DNA from: Nomia melanderi
Taxonomy: Eukaryota; Arthropoda; Insecta; Hymenoptera; Halictidae
NCBI RefSeq assembly: GCF_051020985.1
Contig: NC_135010.1
Location: 9,484,001 to 9,548,000 of the forward strand
Direction of reading: 5' to 3'
DNA length: 64,000 bases
The notes below the pieces were generated by a model. The model did not search any database. It saw nothing but the letters and a program-made list of their open reading frames with translations, and had not been told where the DNA came from. The position numbers and the translations under genes are program-made. Positions 35,221-46,920 of this stretch are shown one piece after another. How positions within the stretch are numbered: the stretch's first letter is position 1; each line of letters starts with the position of its first letter.

Positions 35221-38200
35221 GAATTGAACGTGTCCGGGGACGGGGCGGCGATTGCAACGCGACGCGACGCGACGGCGAGCGGCGCGAGGCTGATAATCTC
35301 CGGTGACCGGCGCGAATTAGTTTCTTCGCGGCGAGATTACGCGCTCGTTACTACGACGGCGGCGGTTCCGCCGTTTATTGCGGCAGCCCTGTGGGAGAAT
35401 CGACGGAAACGTTGGGAAATGAGAAACCTCTTTCTATTTTCTTAATAGTTGAATATACATTGGAATAACGCTCGTACGCGCTCGTTTTTGTGCAAATAAG
35501 CCGACGAGCAATTAAATCGTCGTATTATAAAGGATTTAAACGCGGGTAAATGAAAATATCGGAGTCACTGTGCGCGAGTTCTCATCGGCGTCGTACTTTG
35601 TTCGAGAACTTCAGCGGCCGCTGGAAGAATGCACGCATTTAATGCTAATATTAAACTTTCTTCAGTTATAAGTCGGCGTGATTACCGTGTGCTCTCGTAG
35701 TAAGGAAACCTTGTGAGAATTAATGAAAGATGAACGAATATAATATGTTGCGCGCATAAATCGACCACCGAAATATCGTAGAAAGTAGAAAGGCACGCAG
35801 AATCCCAACGAAAGAAGAAAAAGAAATTCTCTTTCCCTTCGCCAGGACGACAGGAGCGTGTACCGCGGTCGCCTTTTCTAATTGCCGCCGGGTTAAAGAT
35901 GCTCTCCCTTTTGACGGCCGGTTTTTCGCCGCGTCATTATTAGCTTTACGGGCTGTTTGGGATTCGCGCATTCCCGTCCCATTGAGTGTAAAACGATCGG
36001 ACGCATTGTGTCAGGGACCGTGTGTTAGGGACACGTCAAGTGGTTCCCCACGGAGAAAGATAGAGGAGAAAGGGCGAGAGAGAAAAGGCTAGAGGGGCGA
36101 GAAAGGGATGTCCGCCTCCTTTCAGAAAACAGTGCTCGGTAGTTCCATCTCCCGTCGTTGAAAAGTGATTTGTTACCTTTACCTGGCCAAAGTAGGGGCC
36201 CGGCCGGCATTGGCAGGCCGTCCTCTCTCTGCTACGCACGTCCCCGTCCCGGACCGCCTTGATTTACTCATCGAAATTCAAATAGGAGGATACATCATTT
36301 TCATCGGCCCAATAAAAGTATCATTAGTAAAATGAATGCCGGGACCAGCGCGTCGTCGCGCTCGATTCGTTCCAATTCCGAGCGGGCGCGCGCGTTTGTC
36401 TCGTTTAACTCTTCATCTATCGAATGAGGCCCGTGTAATCTTTTTTAATCGTATACACGCCGTTCGAACCCTCTGCCAACATGACTTCGATTAACCCTTA
36501 GAAGGTATTATCGGCGGGAAACGCGTAGACGCTACGGATTCTCGGCGGAGGTGTGTTAATCCGTTTCACGTTCGGTGTTTTCGATGATTTGCATTTCCAA
36601 AAAATTTCAGATAGAATCACGTTGGGACTAAGTTACTCATGAAGTGTCGCTCGCGGAGAATCTACAGTGATATTCTTCGTTTGGATGTATATCATAGCTA
36701 TTAATACTATGTAGACAGTCTGTAAACAGTGTCCTTCCGTTTCATCTTGGACCGATCCGCGCGCTAATGATTCCTTTCTCAGTTTTAATTGGCAGAAGCC
36801 AATATGGCGGCGAAAGTGGTCCGCCCGATCTGGAGCCGGCGCTCGTACGATCCATCATCCCCTTGAATTATGCTCGCGCAGTATTTACATTTTCTCCGGG
36901 AACTGGTCGTGCAGTCGACAACCGTTCAGCGGAACGATTTATAATTACGGGTTCCGAGGGCGGGCAACGAAATAACGGATAGTATTCATTGTCATTAATA
37001 GCCCGTTCGAGAGAATAAACCGCGGCGTGGAAGCGTATAGCCACGGCAGAGGTGTATTTTATCGTGCGAGCTCATTGATCCTTATTACAAGATCTTTGCC
37101 AAGGCCGTGGGCATAAATCGGTATAATATTTCACCTTTCCGCGCGCGGTTCCCTCGCGCCACAGTAATTGCCTATAGTCTGCATTTTAGTCGTCAATGAG
37201 CGCCGGTAACGTTATTGCCCGAGTGTTCGGTGTTTCGCGAATTAACCATATATCACTCGCCGTAAAGCGAGAACTGCAACCAGTTAACTGCGCCCCGATC
37301 GCCTCAGGTCCTTTCTCACAATTCTTCCTCATTATACAGAATTCCCCGGCTCTTCCCGGAAAAAGTCGTCCGCTTCCACGGAGATCGGACGCCGGGCCCA
37401 GTCGTGATCTCATCCGAATTGTCGTTCCTAGCCGGTCCGCGGATCCAAATCAAAACAGTCCCATAACAATCACCGATATATACCTCGCAAGAATTTATCG
37501 AACTCGATCGGTCGGCCGAAAGAAACATCTAACGACCGGTGATCGATCGGAACGACCGGTTCCGGAGGATTTCTCCTGCGAAACTTTAAAGGCGCGCCTT
37601 CGAAAAAATCCGCCGGCCAGATCTCGAAATTAAAAATTTATTCCCGACATTTATGTCGCTATCCCATTCCAGATAATCCGGACTTTTAGAGAATGAACTT
37701 CTTTACTTCTTAATACCAGAGGGACGCTCCAACTTTCTCCACTTTCCAGCCACGGTACGCTTTTCCCTCGGACGTCGTTTCAAATTGTTACGACTGCCTC
37801 GATAACGCGTTCCTCCTCGGATCCTTAACGATCCGGCCAAAAGCTGCTCGAAATGTTCCACGGTGGTCCATAAATTCCCGATGAACAATCGGCAGGCGCG
37901 CGCGAGCGCGTATCGCGCAGGGCAGGGGCGCGCGCGCACCACCAGGCATCGTTTGAACTGGCACTTGATCCGCGGCAGCAGCATTCCCTATTTCCCCGCG
38001 GCGGGAACGCCGTCGTTCAATTACACGTAATACGTGAGACCCGCATCAGCGGCAGCCGGTATACCTACCCAAGTTCACGGTCCCCGGCTCGTTACGTCGC
38101 AAACTCGTTCCCCCCTCCCTCTCCTGCTGCCTACCCCCGCCCGCCAGCCGCGGTTCCCTTCCTCTCTGTCTCGCACCCCTTCTTCCCAATCCTCATTTGC

Positions 38201-39010
38201 AAGTATCTAAGCCGGCGCGGTTTAATTGCACTCGTCGATACGCGGATCGATCGTTACCGGGTCCTGCCCTTACCCTTCGCCTACCCGCTGTCACGGGGCC
38301 GGCAAAAATTCGCGGTTTCGGCGTAAACGAGCATCGGTAGAATCCATCCGCCGCGCCGTGGGCGTTGCGCGACCGAACGTTGCGGGGCCCTATCCGCCTC
38401 GGAATCGTCGTCGTCGTCCTCGTCTCGTCTCGAGGCAGAAAAGGGGACCGGCGGTGGACAGAGGCAGAGGCAACGGAGAGCGTGGCTGGCGAGGTGAATG
38501 CAAGGAGGGGTGGAGAGAACGAATTCCCATGATTTCTCGAGGAACCGAACTGCCAGCGCCACTTTTTTTCCTGCCGGGTTGTCGGGTTTGATTAGCGACG
38601 CGATGTGAATGAGCCTTAAGAAGGAGGATGCCCCGATGGCCGCGCCGCTGAAAGGTGGCTAGCTGGCGGCTGGGATCGGCGAAAGCGGTCAGTGATCGCT
38701 GGGCCCTCATGCTCTCTCGGGGCCCCTCGTTGCTCACGATCGCATCCCCACTACTGTCTCTCTACCTTCTCCTTCTGTTCTTGCTCTTTCGCCGGCGCTG
38801 TCCTTCTCGCTCCTTCGCTCGCTCGTTCTTTTCCCTTTCTCCGATTCCTTGTCCCCCACCCGCCCTCTTCTCCACGCCGAGTTCCTCTCCTTCTACCGAG
38901 CACGAGACTCCCCACCATCCGGCCCCGTGGGCCCTAGTCTCCTTTCAACGGTGCAGGTGACGGGGCATTCTTTTAAATCTAATCAACTACCGAACCCGGG
39001 GCCCCCTCGA
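35221..39010. other. Noncoding DNA upstream of the receptor, no gene seen
   Basis: Begins with a GC-rich GCGAC-repeat-like patch (35255-35285), then mixed sequence. A short GTC run lies at 38405-38420 and a pyrimidine-rich stretch at 38740-38900. No exon or RNA gene recognised. Confidence 0.5.
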
Positions 39011-39014
39011 TGTA

Positions 39015-39514
39015 TACAGGGTGTTTCCTCAATGGCTGACAGGCTCGTTTAAAAAGGAAGAAAGGGCGAGAGAGAAAGAGAGAAAGGGCGGCGGAGAAAA
39101 AAGAGATCGGACGGGTCCCGTCGATTCCCGATGAGCCGGGGTGTCGGGGCTGACAGGTTCTCCGATAGACAATCGTAGTCGTACATAATTCGAACCTACG
39201 TGTTTTATCGCCGTAACCCTCCACCCACGACCGTTTTTCTGGTCGTTCTAGATAAATGTTCACACCTCTCGATGTCCGTTCGCGATTTCCTGAATAGACG
39301 CTTGTCTAGCGTGTTTCACGGATAAGGTCGGTAGACGCGAATCTCTTTGACACGCTCGTAAGATTGTTTCGTTAATGTTTCCTTGCCAACTGCAGGTGGA
39401 ACTCTGGGCAATTACTTTTAACGAAGGGGATTGCCTAATGACGTATCGAACGGATTACGCATGTTTCTTGCGATTGCTGGCTGTCGCGACTCGTTACTCT
39501 CCGAGCACCCTGTA
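39015..39514. mobile_element. Candidate 500-bp DNA element with TACAGGGTG ends and TGTA duplication
   Basis: TACAGGGTG at 39015-39023 is exactly complemented by CACCCTGTA at 39506-39514. Both are flanked by TGTA (39011-39014 and 39515-39518), as expected for a 4-bp target duplication. The inverted ends are short, and beyond 9-10 bp no pairing is seen. The interior has no transposase. ACAGGGTG-type ends recur in arthropod repeats, but I cannot assign a superfamily. A chance pairing is possible. Confidence 0.4.
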
Positions 39515-42146
39515 TGTAAGGCTGGACCGTTCGTGGACGCGCACGCGTGTGTCCCGCGTTCGGCCTCTAGCCGAGGCACGCGATGACAGAGAGACCGTCC
39601 GCCTGGCAGAGACACCGGCGGAGTCACGCGGCCCAGAGATTACGCAATCGTGGCCGACACGCGCGTCGGATAAGACCATTTCCTTGTTTTTCGCGGACGA
39701 ACGCGCACCTTGGGCCAGTCCGGGCCAGTTCGGCTGGTCGTCCGGCGGCCATCTTGCCTGGGAATCGATCAAACACGTCCGCGCGATCGTTCCGGCGCAC
39801 AATGGCGCTCGAAACTACTGGATTCCGATCGCCTTCTTCGTTGATTCAATAGAAACCGGCGCGCAACCGATCGTCCGAGTTTGTTCATTTGCACGGAATC
39901 GTTTCCCGGCTGAGGATATTGTTCGACGAGCACGTTTAGAAGCTTCTGTTTCGCGATCCTCTATCGTACGGCGGCGATGGTTCGGTAACACGCGAGAGCG
40001 GGAATTATTTGTTGCCCGCGTTCCAACCAGCTCCTTCGGCGTTGATATTGAACGACGCTCCCGGGATGGAACAGGATTTTTACAAAATCTAATCATCTTT
40101 GCTAGATACTTTAATCCTTTCTGGATCAGCGATTTTATGGCGCGCCCGAGAAGCCTCCAAGGACTTTCGAAGATCCCGCTGTTTCGAATCCTTCGAATTT
40201 CTCGGCGAACGTTTTTTTCTCGAAATCCTCGATCCCGAACCATTTCATGGATCAACCATTTGGAATTTCATGGGTTTCCCGAATTTTTGTCGCGAAGTTT
40301 TAAGACGATCGTTTCCCGTTCGAAGGCGATAAAAGCCGGGAAGGATCGATCGTTACGGTGAACATTCCACAGGGAACAACGATAGATCGTTACCTTGATC
40401 CTAAAAAGACCGAAGAGGCAACAGGACATAAAGCGTTAATTGCACGATACTCGCACGCATTCGCAGCCCCGTTTTCGCACGGCTATCGAGCGGCTGCTCG
40501 CTCGATCCGCGGACACGTCCCTGGAATCCTCGGCGTCGATAGGTGTCTACGATTTCGCCGCGTGGCGTCTTTCGGCGAGCATATCGCTGTGGCATCGGTT
40601 ACCCAATTCTCATGACCGCAGGATTGTTGCTAGCCATCCGTGCCTGGCAAAGCAAACACACTGCCGGCGCGCTGTCGTTCCGCCGGGGTAATTGTTCGCC
40701 AAAGATTAGCATCAACGGTACCCCTAATGCATGCCGGACGATCGCGCGTGAGAGGATGTGCTTCGCGTACGCTGCAAATCGCCGTGCGCCGAGGACACTT
40801 CTGTGGGTGTTCAGACGCCTTTGCGTCCTGCTTCGCACACCTTCCAGCCGGCGCAGCGGTTCTTGCGCTGGAACGATTTAGGCTTCCTACGCTCGATGCG
40901 CGCAATTAGACGTGCCGGCTACGTTTTTGCGTGATTCGCGGGTAACGATAGGTCTCGTTCGTTTTTGCGCGGAAAAAAGCTTTTAATTAGCGAAGCATTA
41001 TACGGGAATTGAAACGGAGTAGAGGATATTGAATACGAGAGTGCCCTAGAAAAATCTCCTGGTTTCGTTTTTAGGTCTAAATACTGTGGATTCCTCGCGT
41101 TCGAATAGTACATGAAGTATATCAATTTCTGCTGTAGTATTATTTGTTGAATAATTATTATTCGGTCTACAGGAATTTGCAATGGTCTAGGAATTCAGAT
41201 CTGATCTTCTGGAGTCCGATGTAAATTCAAGTCGACCGTTCGATGAAATTTGGTATTTCTAGACATTTAAAAGTCTGTATCTGTAAGAGTGTGGTCGGGA
41301 CGAAGCCAGGTGTTCTCTCGTTTCCTGGTAGACCTACGAATTTCATGATCAGCGATGAGATTCCACGATAGAAAACTTCCGAAACGAAACGCGGAGGATC
41401 TTGGGGAATCCAACAGGCGTGGAGGCCGCAGAGTAGGCCGGTGAACCGCAGAACTAGGATGCCGTGCACTTTCACTCGAGGCTCCAGCTTTTCTTCGTGC
41501 CTCGGGAGCAGTCCGTAGGTTGTTTATTGTTTCGAGACCGGCACGAAATCACGAACCACCGAGAGAGGCAATGCCCACGACGATCACCTGCTAGTTTCGT
41601 CCTACATTCTTATCGTCCTGGCACGAAGTCTCCGCGGCTTTTTACGCGGCGGTTTATTGCCGTTCCCCGGGCAACAATGGCTCGTAACGATACCCGGCGC
41701 GGCGGTATCCCTGGAATAATTTTAATTTCGACCGCGTGAGAACGAAACCGGGAAAGAGGGGCGGCGGGTAATCGGACCAAAAGGTTTTCGGAGCATGGAT
41801 CTCGTTTCGCGCCACCCAAAGAGCGGAATAACATATTTTCCCCCGGGGAAAATCGCCGGAAAATTTAGAACCGATCGCTGGAACGAAGAAACTGTTCTTG
41901 TAATTGCCATGGAAACTTGCTTTTAGCGAGTAATTGACTAGAGACTATTTCATTTGAGCAAGATAATAATAGTCCCGTTTGTTAAATTGAACAGGTTGCC
42001 TAACGAGCGAAAGCATCATGGGTTATATTCTTCTATCGCGCCGGGGAACGTTCAGTTTCCAATCACAGTGTGTTTACACACCATATAAACGACGGCTCGG
42101 CAAAAATCGCGAACAACAAGATGGTAGGGCCGAAATTTTTCACCAG

Positions 42147-42187
42147 CACGCGCGCCCGTGCCCGCGCCCGCGCGCGCGCGCGCGCGC
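42147..42187. repeat. (CG)n / CCCG-rich repeat
   Basis: An alternating C and G run with CCCGTG and CCCG interruptions, ending in about nine uninterrupted CG steps. Confidence 0.9.
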
Positions 42188-44343
42188 TGTGCATCTGTAA
42201 TCAACGTTAACCGCAGCCATCAATTATTTACCGTCGATTAGATAGCCTTCCGCCATATACCACAGGCGGTATCTCGTTCCACTCAGGTTTATATTCAATT
42301 ACGCGTAAAAAGACGAGCCGCGATCGTCGGATCGCGTCGATTAAATCAAACTAAAGACCGGTACATCCCCGCCGTTAGAGATAAAAGTCGAATTACGTTA
42401 GCCGGTTAACGGTAACCGTCCAATAAATATAATCTCCGATCGATGAACGATGAAGCCGACGGAGCCTCCGCGGTATTCAAATAATTCCACTCCGGTATCG
42501 GTAACAGGCTGGGCGCGAGCGGCCTGAAACGGAGTAAGAGAGAAGGAGGCGCGTGCTACCTAGTCGTCTACAACCATCTTCCCCTAACTTAGAGTCCCAG
42601 CTGATCGCTGTCGTCAGGGGAGGAAGGTTTATCGCTGGTCACGCTATCGATAACTGTATAGGATTTGTCAGCCTTCATCCCTCGGAGAACTCATTTCCCG
42701 CGTGCGAGCGGCTCGCGGCAACAGGACCGATACCAGGATCGTTGACTGGGAAAGGGAGGAATGATGGTTGCCGTGGGTTGAGCGAGAAAAACGTGAAACG
42801 GGGCACGGGGGGAGCGTTAACTCGGGATTAGAACCGCTCGGCGGGGACGAGGAGCAATCAAATCTCGAGTCGAAGGTGAAACGGCGATAGGGCGGGACGG
42901 AGAGGGGCAGAGGAGCGGGTACGCGTAACAGAGATCGAAGGAACCGAGCGTAGAGAGGAGGCGAAGAGAGAGAAGGACGGAGGAAGGGAAAGAGAAGGTG
43001 AGCGAGAAGAGGAAGGACGATGGTGGGCGAGACAGGGACACGAACGGGAGCGAGAGAGAGGGCCAAGGAGGGAATGGTTGGGGAGGGACGCGGCGCGATC
43101 GTTTATAATCGAGTTGACCGTGAAATTTTCATTACACCTTTTCTGAGTTATGCATATAAATAAGGAAGGGAGAGAGAGCGGTTCGGTGCGCCGGGAGCGA
43201 AGAACGTGGCAATGCCTTTGTTAGCGGAAGGTTAATGGTGAGGGACCCCCGGGTATCTTACCACGCTGACAGCAGTCTCGTTAACGATTACGATAACTCC
43301 ACGGCCTCCTCTGGGGATGCGTGGTTAGCTGGGAGCGATCGTCACGGCTAACGCCAAGGCAGTCCAGAATTCACGAACTGGTCGGGGCTGATGTCGAACG
43401 TGTCCGTATACATTGCGATCATAGAGACGACAGTGTTAGGTGGATTTCGTTCCGGATAAGTACTTCGAACAGACATTATCGGATCGGCGAGGAGTACCTT
43501 TAGCTTCTGTCTATGATTATTCCGTGCGAGGAAGGGATACTACGTGTTTGCGAGTTTTAAAGATTGATTTATCGGTTCGAACGTCGTGGACCTACCGTGG
43601 TATGTTCATCTTGGACTGTTCCTCACCGGATTACTCCTTATGAACTGGTTTAACTGCATCTATAACGACTGGTAGCCTCTACTTCATTCCTACGTGCCTC
43701 GCATTCGCGACTCTGAAAGTATAGGACATTTGGAAAATATTAAGGTCATATAGTCTGGTATCAGAGCAACGCTTATGTTTATCCTAGATTTCTCGATCAG
43801 TGATCCCGTAATTGAATATTTTCAAAGTCCCTATGAACACTGACGTAATTTAGGGTTCACCGCATATCGGTACCGTCGACAATGTGTCCATTTAGCCTGA
43901 CTTAAAGCATCCGCCAGCGGTGAACTGATCGCTCTATCAGCGACACGACGCGAGACATTAAAAATTTCAATAGCGTCGACGAGCGTTTTATCCCGATCAA
44001 GTTTCGCCGAGGATCGTGTCGCGGTCGGGGGCGCCGAAATTAAATGGATGGAAGGGGTCCGAGCCTGGCGTACGTTCATGGATCGAGAAGCGTGTCCACG
44101 GTGGACGGCCACCGTGAAAATTAACGGATTCCGCTGGCTCACCACGAGCCGGGCTTCCAAATGGGAGGCGAGCCCGGGCCCGGCGCGGTGTGTTCCGTTC
44201 CAGGCGTGACTCACGAACGCTCGTGAAAAGCAGTCCGTTGCATAAGTTTCGCGCTGGAACATCTTAATTGATCGTAACCGGCGTCCACGGCCGGGCCACA
44301 GCCGATCGGCCGTCGATGATGGTTCCTCCGTGGCGTGCAGAGG

Positions 44344-44373
44344 TGCGCTGCGCTGCGCCGCGCCGCGCCGCGT
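44344..44373. repeat. GCGCT/GCGCC pentanucleotide repeat
   Basis: Six consecutive 5-bp units, the first GCGCT-like and the later GCGCC-like, in a GC-rich stretch. Confidence 0.85.
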
Positions 44374-44956
44374 CCGCTCTTTTTCTTCACGGCCGAGCTT
44401 CCTGCCGCGATAATGCCGGCCGGCGATCGTTTAATAGCGCGTGAAACTTTGACAAGTTGACTGCTTTTAATAAGCACCTTCGCCGAGGGGAAACGGCCGA
44501 CTGTTAACTCGCGGCCTCGCTGGAAAAGTAATGTTTAACCGGTAGTTGAAAAGCTTGTTGCTCGAACGACGCGTTTCCGCTTGTTGCTCGGTACCCTGCC
44601 GCGGCGGAATAGACATTCCTGCTCGTCGGGAACAGGCGGCGAACGAAAACGCGTCCTCGTTCGGCTGGTTCCTTCGCTTTGAAAAGATTCTGCCATCTGG
44701 CTCCTCGATCCTCCGTGATTACGCAAGGATCCGTAATGTCACGGTTATTTTTCTACTCGCCGGAGCAGATACAGAAAGATACAAGACTCTATCGATCAAT
44801 TCTCTCGTCGACGTCGCGCGAGTTCCGAATTAAGTTTATGCAAATAATCAAGGACGCCGGTTCTGATTGACGTACAATCTGCCGGCGAAATTCTTCGCTC
44901 GTTAATCGTCAGCTCGTTCGTCGTTGTTCTTTCTCTATCCCGCGTACGCGTGCTGC

Positions 44957-44992
44957 CTCTCTCTTTCTTTCTCTCTCCCTCTCTCTCTCTTT
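44957..44992. repeat. (CT)n microsatellite
   Basis: A 36-bp CT run with TTT and CCC interruptions. Confidence 0.85.
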
Positions 44993-45292
44993 CCGTTGAA
45001 CCTTCTCCTTTATTTTTTGCGTGTCTTTGCCCGTCGTTTCGGGGAGCCTCGTCGAGAATTCGTTGTTAACTCCGACGTTAAACGAGGATATTATGCGGCC
45101 CAAGGTGGCGAAGAAAACTCGAGACGCCGATGGGAATTCGAGATATTCCGAATGCGAGGGAAACGACGCTTGGAGTGGGGAGCGGGCGCAGCTCGCGGTT
45201 CTGGCAGATCGAAAAAGCATCGGGAGAGGAACCGAAGGCAATCTCGGGTTCAAAGACTCGTCGGTGGGCGAGAGAGACGTATCCAATCGCCA

Positions 45293-45335
45293 CTGCTGCT
45301 GTTGGCTGCTGCTGCTGCTGCTGCTGCTGCCGCTG
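45293..45335. repeat. (CTG)n trinucleotide repeat
   Basis: About twelve CTG units with a TTGG interruption near the start and CCG near the end. Reading frames through it would give leucine, cysteine or alanine runs. I see no supporting coding exon. Confidence 0.9.
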
Positions 45336-46872
45336 GTGCGCCGGGCCACCCGAAAATTAACGACCTCGCGAACCGGCTAAGACTCGGTAAACGAAAACTG
45401 GCCAATTTTTTTCGGCCGCTCGTTAAAGGCCCGTCCGCGCGCTGCGGATACATAGGCGCACCTTTTCGTCTGCCGGAATGAGGGTCCGCGCGCGCGCGTA
45501 TCGTTCGCTGCCGAGACAGGGGCGGATTCCGTTCCACCCCTCGCGGTTTTACGAGTTTCCCGGTGCTCTCTTCATTACACCGTAACGAGGAAAATTATGG
45601 CCGTGTATTTAGCGATTAAATTATTTCGCGGCCGCTCCTACGCGCCCCTTCATCGAGGGGCGAGCGTGGTCCGGGGATTTTTACATAGGCTGACGGGATT
45701 ACTGGTAGCTGAGCTTTGTCTATTCCCTGTTAAAATGAGCGAGAAGAGTAGCATCCGAGATTGGAGGAAGCCTTTATTTTCAAAAAAGCTTGTAATTGTT
45801 AAAGGAGCGAACGTGATACATTGGTACCGAAGTAGACTCAAAACTCGCAGGAAAACGGAAATTATAGAATTTAACTCCACGAACCTCCACGACGAAGCCG
45901 ACTGAATTAACTAAACCACAATCGCCTCCAAATACTTCCAAAATTCGATTCTGCTCTCCAACCCCTCCAGCGAATACCCAGAACGCTGACAAAAACGGTC
46001 GACGGAACACATAACGACGCGTGAACGGTCCGGTCGCCTTCGAAATATTCAATAACAACTCTCATGAGCATACCGAGGGTGAAACGCGCGGGCAATGCAG
46101 GGGGATCGTTAGCAGAAAGACGAGAAGGAGCGAGAGAGGGAGAAACAGAAGAGAGCTGGCAGCAGCGACGTCGAAGGGAGAAGGCGATGTGTGACCGGCG
46201 GCGAAATCGAAAATTGCCGAACAAAACGAGGGGGCGCAGGGGGTGGGGGCGAGCGTAAATAAAATTCGGAACGTTACAAGACCGACACGCCGCTGCCAAC
46301 GCGGCTGGGGGCGGGGAGCACGGAGAGTTAAACGAAAGCGACCGAGAAACACAGTCTCGTCGATAATGCGGAGGGTGTCGGAGGGACGGAAGGGAGGCGA
46401 GGCATCATATTGCACCGGTCGAAGGGGGTGGAGTGTGAGTGCCGCGGCAAGAAACGCGATTGCAGTTCTCCCCTTCGCCGCCTCCCTCTGTGCACACCTT
46501 CGCACACTTTAATTCCATTAAATACGCGGTCCGTAACGACGCCTGCTCCTACCCCACCCCCGTCGTTCAAGGCAATCTGCGGCCGGGCCCCCGTAGCCTG
46601 GATCCAGGGGCGGACTCCGGCTCGCCGAAACGGTTAGCAGATATTTAACTGAATATCGAACTCATTTGTATCACTTAACCGGCCCCGCCGGTATGAAGAA
46701 TTTATTGCCGCGAATTAATCTAGCAGCACAATAGCGCGTAACGATATCGCGCCGCGTATCTGATCGGCGCCGCGTTGCAGGCACCGGCGAAATAAAACTA
46801 TAAATTTATTAATCATGCCGTCGTCCGGTGTCCGTTCCCTCTCTTCCTCTTTGTCTCTTTCTTTCACGCGCT

Positions 46873-46920
46873 GTCTTTCTCTCTCTCGCTCTCTCTCCCT
46901 CTCTCTCTCTTTCTCTTCTC
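46873..46920. repeat. (CT)n microsatellite
   Basis: A 48-bp CT-dominated run inside a wider pyrimidine-rich stretch, 46820-46925. Confidence 0.85.

Noticed and set aside
36484..36560. TTAACCCTTAGAAGG near 36493 followed by GTGTGTTAA, considered as another TTAA element.
   Set aside because: The two ends do not pair beyond TTAA and C, and there is no change in base composition.
39375..40361. 328-codon open frame on the plus strand, the longest outside the receptor.
   Set aside because: Composition is Arg/Ser/Phe-rich with no domain, and an open antisense frame overlaps it. It starts inside the 500-bp candidate repeat. Long chance frames are common in such GC-rich DNA.
45021..45380. Plus-strand open frame ending in a Cys/Leu run.
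   Set aside because: The run is the CTG microsatellite. The remainder has no domain, and open frames exist on both strands.
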